A DNA stretch of 64,000 nucleotides, taken from NCBI RefSeq assembly GCF_025151215.1, contig NZ_CP102286.1, positions 248,001 through 312,000 on the forward strand. The letters are read 5' to 3'. The translations under genes were made by a program, and so were the position numbers. The stretch is from Parabacteroides merdae ATCC 43184. GTDB lineage: Bacteria > Bacteroidota > Bacteroidia > Bacteroidales > Tannerellaceae. Of this stretch, positions 58,684-64,000 are shown one piece after another (position 1 is the first letter of the stretch; every line of letters begins with the position of its first letter). The notes beneath the pieces were generated by a model, which did no database searches, had not been told where the DNA came from, and saw only the letters and a list, made by a program, of their open reading frames with translations.

Positions 58684-59247
58684 TTATTTATTATTGTATT
58701 GGTTCATTGTATTCTGTACGCCGGCCAGGCAGAAGCTTTTGATGATTTCTACCGCCCGTTTTATCTTTTCCGGCATTTCCTGGAGCTCTTCCGGTGGGAA
58801 CTTGCCAAGCACATAGTTGATCTGTCCTCCACGAGGGAAATTACTGCCGATACCAAAACGAAGGCGGCTGTATTCTTGTGTGCCTAACAACTGTTGGATG
58901 TTTTTCAATCCGTTGTGTCCGGCATCGCTGCCTTTCGGTTTCAGGCGGAGTGTCCCGAAGGGGAGTGCCAGATCGTCCACTATGACTAACAGATTCTCTA
59001 CCGGAATGTTTTCTTTTTGCAACCAGTAGCGGACGGCATTGCCACTCAGGTTCATGAATGTGTTAGGCTTCAGTATGATCAGCTCACAGTTCTTGATACG
59101 CATCCGTGCGATTGCACCGTAACGTTCTTCCGTGAAAGGAACTCCGGCATCTTCTACCAATGCATTTACAACGCGGAATCCGATGTTATGGCGGGTCCCT
59201 AAATATTCGGAACCGATATTTCCAAGTCCTGTTATCAGATATTTCAT
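58684..59247 (-). CDS. pth: Peptidyl-tRNA hydrolase
   Basis: Releases tRNA from prematurely dissociated peptidyl-tRNA. The 187-residue protein shows [20 protein letters not shown] (about 7-26, with catalytic His at about 21), [12 protein letters not shown] (about 61-72), [21 protein letters not shown] in two parts (about 88-108), GHNGLKNI, and RLRFGIG. The length matches the family. It lies downstream of rplY and upstream of the S4 gene, all on the minus strand, in an expected translation-related group. Confidence 0.94.
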   Translation of the reverse strand: MKYLITGLGNIGSEYLGTRHNIGFRVVNALVEDAGVPFTEERYGAIARMRIKNCELIILKPNTFMNLSGNAVRYWLQKENIPVENLLVIVDDLALPFGTLRLKPKGSDAGHNGLKNIQQLLGTQEYSRLRFGIGSNFPRGGQINYVLGKFPPEELQEMPEKIKRAVEIIKSFCLAGVQNTMNQYNNK

Positions 59248-59274
59248 TGTTATGTTGTTTTTTAGTATATAACA

Positions 59275-59308
59275 AAGGGAAGAATACTCTGTTGAATATT
59301 CTCCCCTT
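59275..59308 (-). terminator. Hairpin between rplY and pth
   Basis: AAGGGAAGAATA (59275-59286) pairs with TATTCTCCCCTT (59297-59308) with one mismatch. On the minus strand it follows rplY and is followed by TTTG. Likely a terminator or attenuator. Confidence 0.6.
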
Positions 59309-59333
59309 ACATTATTTTGGAATAATAATTTTA

Positions 59334-59918
59334 TTATGCCTTAGCCTGAGCACCACGAGCGGCACGAGTCAATTGAACGGCGCAAACAACAGCGTTCTTG
59401 GCGTTCATCAGTTCAAGGCCTTCGAAGTGTAATGCACCAACCTGCATAGTCTTGCCTAATCCCAGGTGATCGACATTGATAAACAATTTCTCAGGAATTG
59501 CTGTGTAAAGGGCTTTTACTTTCAACTTTCTCATCTGCAAGTTCAGTTTACCACCGGCTTTAACACCTTCGGCGTGACCTTCCAGAACAACCGGAACTTC
59601 CATTACTACCGGTTTGTTTTCTGACACTTCCAAGAAGTCCATGTGCAGGATAGCGTCGGTTACAGGCTGGAACTGGATATCTTTAACGATAGCCATTGTC
59701 TTCTTGCCATCAATCGTCAGTTCAACAACAAAAATTTCAGGGCTGTAAACCAAGTTACGAACACTGTCTTTTGTGATGGTGAAATGAGATACTTTTTCGC
59801 CGCCGTACAGTACAGCAGGAATTTCGTTGTTTTTACGCATAGCTTTCAAAGCTCTCTTCTGGTCTGCAGAAGTAGCGGCTACTTCTCTTGACTTTCCTTC
59901 TAATTGAAATGTCTTCAT
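59334..59918 (-). CDS. rplY: 50S ribosomal protein L25 (general stress protein Ctc)
   Basis: A 194-residue long-form L25/TL5/Ctc protein that binds 5S rRNA. The N-terminal L25 domain (about 1-95) begins [20 protein letters not shown] and contains EIPAVLYGG. The C-terminal beta-barrel domain (about 100-180) contains [16 protein letters not shown] and [17 protein letters not shown]. The tail is Ala-rich. A minus-strand -7 box TACCTTTG (60002-60009) lies about 85 bp upstream. Confidence 0.94.
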   Translation of the reverse strand: MKTFQLEGKSREVAATSADQKRALKAMRKNNEIPAVLYGGEKVSHFTITKDSVRNLVYSPEIFVVELTIDGKKTMAIVKDIQFQPVTDAILHMDFLEVSENKPVVMEVPVVLEGHAEGVKAGGKLNLQMRKLKVKALYTAIPEKLFINVDHLGLGKTMQVGALHFEGLELMNAKNAVVCAVQLTRAARGAQAKA

Positions 59919-60001
59919 TTTGTTTTAATTTTTGTGTTACTCAAAATTAGATGTTTATGCTTTCTAATTTCCCATCACACGTACGGGGGTTAAAAGCGGT
60001 G

Positions 60002-60009
60002 CAAAGGTA
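60002..60009 (-). promoter_or_regulatory. -7 box of rplY
   Basis: Plus-strand CAAAGGTA reads TACCTTTG on the minus strand; leader of about 75 nt. The palindromic array at 60054-60141 begins 44 bp upstream of it. Confidence 0.65.
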
Positions 60010-60053
60010 CGATTTATATTTATATCTGCAAAATCTTGTCTGCATGAATTTTC

Positions 60054-60141
60054 AGTTTCATAGGCATGAAACTGAAATTCCCTCGGCATGGAACGGAAGT
60101 TTCATAGGCATGGAATAGGAGTTTCATCGGTATGAAACTAA
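60054..60141. repeat. Array 3: four exact 22-bp palindromic units
   Basis: Units at 60054, 60076, 60098 and 60120, each exactly 22 bp. Units 1 and 4 are near-perfect palindromes (AGTTTCATAGGCATGAAACT plus two bases). Units 2 and 3 vary at both arms but keep the GGCATG centre. The array lies between the SDR gene's 3' end and the rplY promoter, both minus strand. Confidence 0.85.
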
Positions 60142-60155
60142 AAGTGCATGCCGGT

Positions 60156-61007
60156 TCAGAACCGGATTCCTTTTTGCCGGAGCAAGATTTCCGTATCGTC
60201 CCAAAGTTGTTTTTGCTGTGCATGATGCCGGATGCGTTCTGACACATTCCTCTTTTTGCAATTGGCATAGCAACAACCGTTTCTATCTTTCGCCTCATCC
60301 GAAAGGGCCAGATGGATGGCGGTCGCCGCGCCTTGGGCCGGTGTTTTGATAAAGGGGCGAAACAAGATATCGGTAAGCGGGTCGAACCAAGCTTGCATCG
60401 TGATCATGTTCGTACTGACGATTCCCGGGTCCGAGGCATTTATGGTGATGTCTTTGTCTTGCAGCCGTTCGGCAAACTCTTGGGTGAACAATAACAGCGC
60501 CAGTTTGGTATTGCTATAGACCGGAATGCGGAAAAAACGTCCGTTCCTTCCTTTTTCAAAGAAGTCCGGTTCGATCCGGCCGATGGCATACGTGCAGGAC
60601 ACTGTATTTACAATACGGCATCCTGGTTGCATCAATGGTAATAACTGGCGGGTGAGCATGTAGGGAGCCACATAATTGACGCTTACGATTGTTTCCAACC
60701 CATCTTCAGTTTTGCGTACCGGAGTCGTCAGGATTCCGGCATTGTTCATCAGGAGGCTGACGGGACGTCCTTCTTTTAATAATTGACCGGTAAAATTGTT
60801 TACGGATGAGAGGGAAGCGAGATTGATTTCCCGCACTTCGATCTGAGTGTTACCGGTTTCTTGCTGGATCCGGGTGCATACGGGGACGGCTTTTTCCGGA
60901 TCGAGGCAAGCCATAATCACCGGATAGCCTTCTTTTGCGAGGGCTGCCGTGATTACTTGTCCCATGCCTCCGTCGGCACCGGTTATGATGGCTAATCCTT
61001 TTTCCAT
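60156..61007 (-). CDS. Short-chain dehydrogenase/reductase, probable hydroxysteroid dehydrogenase
   Basis: A 283-residue NAD(P)-dependent SDR: cofactor loop TGADGGMG (9-16), NNAG (88-91), catalytic Tyr164 and Lys168 in YSNTK. The 164-168 segment is preceded by an EPDFFEKG insertion typical of retinol/steroid-type SDRs. It overlaps the OYE gene by one base (TAATG), so the two are translationally coupled. With the neighbouring 5-alpha-reductase-like and OYE genes, a 3-beta-hydroxysteroid dehydrogenase acting on 3-oxo bile acids or steroids is the best guess. Ligand specificity is inferred from context, not sequence. Confidence 0.82.
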   Translation of the reverse strand: MEKGLAIITGADGGMGQVITAALAKEGYPVIMACLDPEKAVPVCTRIQQETGNTQIEVREINLASLSSVNNFTGQLLKEGRPVSLLMNNAGILTTPVRKTEDGLETIVSVNYVAPYMLTRQLLPLMQPGCRIVNTVSCTYAIGRIEPDFFEKGRNGRFFRIPVYSNTKLALLLFTQEFAERLQDKDITINASDPGIVSTNMITMQAWFDPLTDILFRPFIKTPAQGAATAIHLALSDEAKDRNGCCYANCKKRNVSERIRHHAQQKQLWDDTEILLRQKGIRF

Positions 61008-62233
61008 TACTTATATTCTAATTTCTCTATTTCTTTGACAATGCTTTTGGGCAAGTTCTGAATATGTTTGTGGCATGCCATTTCGATGGAATACATGCGG
61101 GCGATGCAATAGTTGCTATGTCCGCAGTCACAACGGGCATGTTCGTCTTCCTTCATTTTGTTTACGAATGACGGATCGTTCAGCAAGGCACGTGCCATAC
61201 TCACGAATTCGAAACCGTCGTTCAAGACCTCGTCTATCTTCTCGCGTGAGATCAGACCGCCTACATAGACAAGTGGCATTTTCAATGCCGCCCTGAATTT
61301 TAGGGCATCTTCCAGGAAGTAAGCCTCTTTGAACGGCTCAGACGGGATCATGAACCGTCCGGCCATTTTGACTCCGAGCGGTAGCCAGCCGAAAGGCATA
61401 TAATGCGTCATCGTATGAATCGGCATGGAACCCCGCATCACATACATCGGGGCACGGCTGACGAAGCCACCGCTAAGGATCAAAGCGTGTGCTCCGCATT
61501 CGTTCTGCAGGGTACGAGCCACTTCAAGTGTCTCATCAAGCTCCATTCCTCCTTTGAAGCCATCGCGCATATTCATCTTTACCAACACTGCCATATCCTG
61601 ACCGGCAGCTTTCATCACTTCGTCCATGCACATTTTCATAAAGCGCATCCGGTTTTGCAAGCTACCGCCATATTCGTCTTTCCGATGATTGGTATAGGGA
61701 GAAAGAAACTGGCTGATCAGATAGCCGTGACCGGCATGTATTTCCACTGCATCCATTCCGGCTTCGCGCGCCAGATGAACTGCTTGTCCGAACGCTTTTG
61801 CCATAGCTGTGATTTCGGAAGGTTTCATTCCACGGACAAGGGTAGGGGAATAGATATTGAAACCGCTGGATGCGGAGATAGGCCTGCACCCGCAGATGTT
61901 TTTGTGAGACATGTTTCCGCAATGTCCGAGTTGTACGGAGGCGGCCGCTCCTTCTTTGTGGATGGCATCGGTGATGCGTTTTAATCCGGGGATGATATCT
62001 GGGCGCATCCAGAGCTGACGTTCGAAAGAAAGTCCGCTTTGCGTAACAGCCGCATAGGCCAAAGTCGTCATACCGATCCCGCCGGAGGCAACCGATTTAT
62101 GGTAGTCATACAACATGTCGGAAGGCGCGTTTCCTGGGCACATGCTTTCAAATGCAGCCGCCCGTATCGTCCGGTTTCTCAGGGTCAACGGCCCGATTTT
62201 ACCGGGAGTGAACAGTATAGATTCTTTTTCCAT
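61007..62233 (-). CDS. OYE-family NADH:flavin oxidoreductase, probable steroid enone reductase (BaiCD-like, single domain)
   Basis: A 408-residue FMN TIM-barrel enzyme reducing activated C=C bonds. Visible: LRNRTIRAAAFESM near 17-30, VEIHAGHGYLISQFLSPYTN (about 180-199), DEYGGSLQNRMRF, and GGLISREKIDEVL with phosphate-binding residues near 345-375. The C-terminal Cys cluster CDCGHSNYC recalls the Fe-S segment of BaiCD/DCR-type enzymes, but the FAD/NAD domain that usually follows is absent. In homologous clusters this gene is the candidate 5-beta-reductase or 4-ene reductase. Confidence 0.83.
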   Translation of the reverse strand: MEKESILFTPGKIGPLTLRNRTIRAAAFESMCPGNAPSDMLYDYHKSVASGGIGMTTLAYAAVTQSGLSFERQLWMRPDIIPGLKRITDAIHKEGAAASVQLGHCGNMSHKNICGCRPISASSGFNIYSPTLVRGMKPSEITAMAKAFGQAVHLAREAGMDAVEIHAGHGYLISQFLSPYTNHRKDEYGGSLQNRMRFMKMCMDEVMKAAGQDMAVLVKMNMRDGFKGGMELDETLEVARTLQNECGAHALILSGGFVSRAPMYVMRGSMPIHTMTHYMPFGWLPLGVKMAGRFMIPSEPFKEAYFLEDALKFRAALKMPLVYVGGLISREKIDEVLNDGFEFVSMARALLNDPSFVNKMKEDEHARCDCGHSNYCIARMYSIEMACHKHIQNLPKSIVKEIEKLEYK

Positions 62234-62253
62234 ATCTATTATGAGTTAATCAT

Positions 62254-63015
62254 TCAATATATAAAAGGAATAACCCGTTTACGGTTTTCCAGTTCGTTAC
62301 CAAACATCGCTTTGTATTTATGGTAGATGGTGTTTGCGCGAGGTACAAGGTTTGCAAATGTCCACCAAGCGAAAACAGCTCCGCTTGCACTCCAGGTCAG
62401 GATTGCAAATCCGCACCATTCCACGATTTCGCCAAAGTAGTTGGCTGATGTCACATATTTGAACAGGCCTTTTTTAGGCAGATAATGGTTCGTGTCGCCA
62501 GGCTTTCTGAGGTGGCGGACAATATGGTCTGACTGGATATTGATTGCCATGCCGGTGAAGAACAAGATTGTCCCGACTATAAATTGAGGGCTGTGCAGCC
62601 AGCTTTTCGTATACATATCCTGCGGTGCTAAGTAGAAAATCCATTCTCCCTGCATATAACCGTTCAGGAGGTTAAAGGTGATTCCCATAAGCATGATGCC
62701 TGCCGGCATTTTACTTTTGCCTTTTATCAACAGAGGAAAAATAAAAGATCGTTGGAAATAATGCAGTTCGAAGAATAAGAATATCAGGAACGGTACTGTC
62801 TCGAACTGTCGTTCCGATCCGTTCCATAACAAAAACATGACGATAAAAACCGGCGCTTCCATGCAAATCCAAGCAATCTTGTTCGGTATCGGAAGTCCCC
62901 ATTTTTTATCGAACAACATTCCATAACCGGCTTCGACGAAATAAAGGGCTATGAAGACTATGGCGGCGATAGCTGCCATAACAATTAGAAATAAGGTGAA
63001 ATGTTCAGTTGTCAT
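62254..63015 (-). CDS. Steroid 5-alpha-reductase (SRD5A) family membrane protein
   Basis: A 253-residue integral membrane protein with six to seven predicted helices. The C-terminal signature of SRD5A reductases is clear: YLPKKGLFKYVTSANYFGEI (about 178-197), then VEWCGFAILTW, then NLVPRANTIYHKYK (about 223-236) and a basic end RKRVIPF. Family members use NADPH to reduce the 4-ene of 3-oxo-steroids to the 5-alpha form. In gut Bacteroidales such genes, beside an OYE reductase and an SDR, are reported to make isoallo-lithocholic acid. Its start overlaps the response-regulator gene by 11 bp. Confidence 0.85.
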   Translation of the reverse strand: MTTEHFTLFLIVMAAIAAIVFIALYFVEAGYGMLFDKKWGLPIPNKIAWICMEAPVFIVMFLLWNGSERQFETVPFLIFLFFELHYFQRSFIFPLLIKGKSKMPAGIMLMGITFNLLNGYMQGEWIFYLAPQDMYTKSWLHSPQFIVGTILFFTGMAINIQSDHIVRHLRKPGDTNHYLPKKGLFKYVTSANYFGEIVEWCGFAILTWSASGAVFAWWTFANLVPRANTIYHKYKAMFGNELENRKRVIPFIY

Positions 63016-63706
63016 TTTCGCGTGTTGATAATTTATAACCTTTTCCGTGAACGTTTATTATTTTGATGGTAGGATCATCTTGCAATAGTTTGCGTAATTT
63101 GGTGATATAAACATCCATGCTGCGGGCGCTGAAATAGTTATCGCTTCTCCATATGATCTGCAGGGCGTGCATCCTGTCTACCATATTGTTTGCGTGTTGG
63201 CACAGCAACGTAAGCAAATCGGCCTCTTTGGTTGTCAGCTTGGTTGTTTTGCCTTCTATGGACAAGATCTGTTTTTGCAAGTCGAATTTGAATTTTCCGA
63301 AAATATAAGTCCTGACCTCTTTCTTGCGTTGGGGCTGGTAACGGCTTTGTACTGCTTTAATCCGGGCTTGTAAGATATCTGTGTCAAGAGGTTTGCGTAT
63401 CACATCGTCTGCATGGAACGAAAACAGCAATGCTATTTCTTCTCTCGTCGGATGTTCACACAAGAAAACGACAGGGATGATATTTTCCGAACTTTTGATC
63501 ATGGCTGCCAATGTCCGTGTTTCTTTCGTGTCTATATCGTGGTTGATAATACAGAGTGTGAAATTTCTGGAAAGGAATCCCTCATATGCCGCTTCTTCCT
63601 GGTCGAATACTTGTGAGTTGTATCCAATAGCTTTTATATAGTCCTGGATGATAACTCCCTGATTATAGTCTTTGCTGAAAATGAGAATGTTAAAAAGATC
63701 GTTCAT
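63005..63706 (-). CDS. Atypical OmpR/RprY-like response regulator
   Basis: A 233-residue regulator: receiver domain (about 4-118) and OmpR-type winged helix (about 132-228, TKLTTKEADLLTLLCQHANN, ARSMDVYITKLRKLL, IINVHGKGYKL). The winged helix closely resembles Bacteroides RprY. The receiver is degenerate: the acidic pocket is S11-K12-D13, the phospho-acceptor position is Asn55 (CIINHDIDT), the switch Thr is Cys83, while Lys105 (RKP) is kept. Phosphorylation in the normal way is unlikely. The start at 63706 is preferred to 63820, which overlaps the next gene. Its 3' end overlaps the 5-alpha-reductase start, so it leads the steroid operon. Confidence 0.87.
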   Translation of the reverse strand: MNDLFNILIFSKDYNQGVIIQDYIKAIGYNSQVFDQEEAAYEGFLSRNFTLCIINHDIDTKETRTLAAMIKSSENIIPVVFLCEHPTREEIALLFSFHADDVIRKPLDTDILQARIKAVQSRYQPQRKKEVRTYIFGKFKFDLQKQILSIEGKTTKLTTKEADLLTLLCQHANNMVDRMHALQIIWRSDNYFSARSMDVYITKLRKLLQDDPTIKIINVHGKGYKLSTRENDN

Positions 63707-63713
63707 TATGTTA

Positions 63714-64000
63714 TTAAATTGTTTTTTCGATGTTCCAGACAAAAGCACGTAATCCTTGCGCTTCCGTCTTCTGATCCATCTGATGAAGTATCTCCAGGAA
63801 ATGGTCGACTTTTTCGTCATCGACCATTGCCAGGATTGCCGAGTTCAGTGTCGGCCAGGCATGACTTCCATAATGGGGCTCGCCGGTCTTACTTCCACGT
63901 CCCTGTACTTCGTTCCAGTATGTGAAGCCCCGGATATTGTTTCGGTCCATCACATTCAGGATCATTTCGTAATATGCTTGATTAAATGATACAAATATAG
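63714..64000 (-). CDS. PG0541-family transporter-associated protein (partial, runs off the window)
   Basis: The 3' part of a small PII-like protein of about 100 residues: FNQAYYEMILNVMDRNNIRG, then YWNEVQGRGSKTGEPHYGSH, and a C-terminus ending AFVWNIEKTI. The frame is open through the window edge upstream of the Met at 63965, and the bases before it encode family-like residues, so the gene is truncated here. PG0541 proteins usually accompany RND-type efflux genes, which would lie to the right. It ends 7 bp before the response-regulator start and may share its transcript. Confidence 0.82.
   Translation of the reverse strand, partial: IFVSFNQAYYEMILNVMDRNNIRGFTYWNEVQGRGSKTGEPHYGSHAWPTLNSAILAMVDDEKVDHFLEILHQMDQKTEAQGLRAFVWNIEKTI

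Noticed and set aside
60054..60141. CRISPR array
   Set aside because: Units are contiguous 22-bp palindromes with no unique spacers between them and no cas genes in the window.

Overview
The window looks like chromosomal DNA of a gut member of the Bacteroidales, most likely a Parabacteroides close to P. merdae. Evidence: SusC/SusD pairs, many promoters with the Bacteroidetes -7 box TAnnTTTG, lipoproteins and families largely restricted to this order (DUF3332, DUF4251, DUF3843, DUF4469, PG0541), weak or absent Shine-Dalgarno sequences, and a steroid/bile-acid reductase cluster of the type reported from Odoribacteraceae and P. merdae. The species call is inference.

Layout. 1-7.8 kb is a housekeeping block on the + strand: a decayed ABC ATPase, hpt, adk, obgE, pgeF, an MNT/HEPN remnant, a B3/B4-domain protein, a small winged-helix protein, a coiled-coil protein with zapA, and rny. 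8.3-28.9 kb is a glycan-utilisation region. Its left arm (- strand) holds SusC1-SusD1, a DUF3332 lipoprotein and a LacZ-type GH2 enzyme. Its right arm (+ strand) holds SusC2-SusD2, a second GH2 enzyme, a five-bladed propeller glycosidase and a Ser-type sulfatase. The two SusC genes diverge from a 1.07 kb AT-rich region carrying inverted copies of a 17-bp element, with only one clear promoter, pointing right. 28.9-36 kb holds an ABC-F ATPase and an amino-sugar cluster: nagA, a nagA paralogue missing metal ligands, and a NagB-like/PIG-L fusion missing NagB catalytic residues. 36-45.4 kb holds comB, a Gfo/Idh oxidoreductase, a DUF3843 protein, a beta-helix surface protein, a DUF4469 DNA-binding protein, a membrane AraC regulator and an ATPase remnant. 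45.6-50.6 kb is a TonB receptor, an Ig-like/beta-helix lipoprotein and a MORN protein, apparently one operon. 50.6-60 kb carries an LTA-synthase-like enzyme, a second ABC-F ATPase, an M28 peptidase, an EFR1 ferredoxin, a TlpA-like lipoprotein, an S4 protein, pth and rplY. 60-64 kb (- strand) is a tight cluster: atypical response regulator, steroid 5-alpha-reductase-like protein, OYE-family reductase and SDR dehydrogenase, preceded by a partial PG0541-family gene.

Most notable observations: (1) a possible single-promoter inversion switch between the two SusCD operons; (2) four intergenic arrays of 3-4 tandem, roughly palindromic units with a 22-bp period, in three unrelated sequence families; (3) an amino-sugar cluster in which two of three enzymes have lost active-site residues; (4) a steroid-reductase operon led by a response regulator whose phospho-acceptor position is Asn; (5) three genes reduced to little more than their ends by internal deletion (MNT/HEPN, AAA/PD-DExK and an ABC ATPase).
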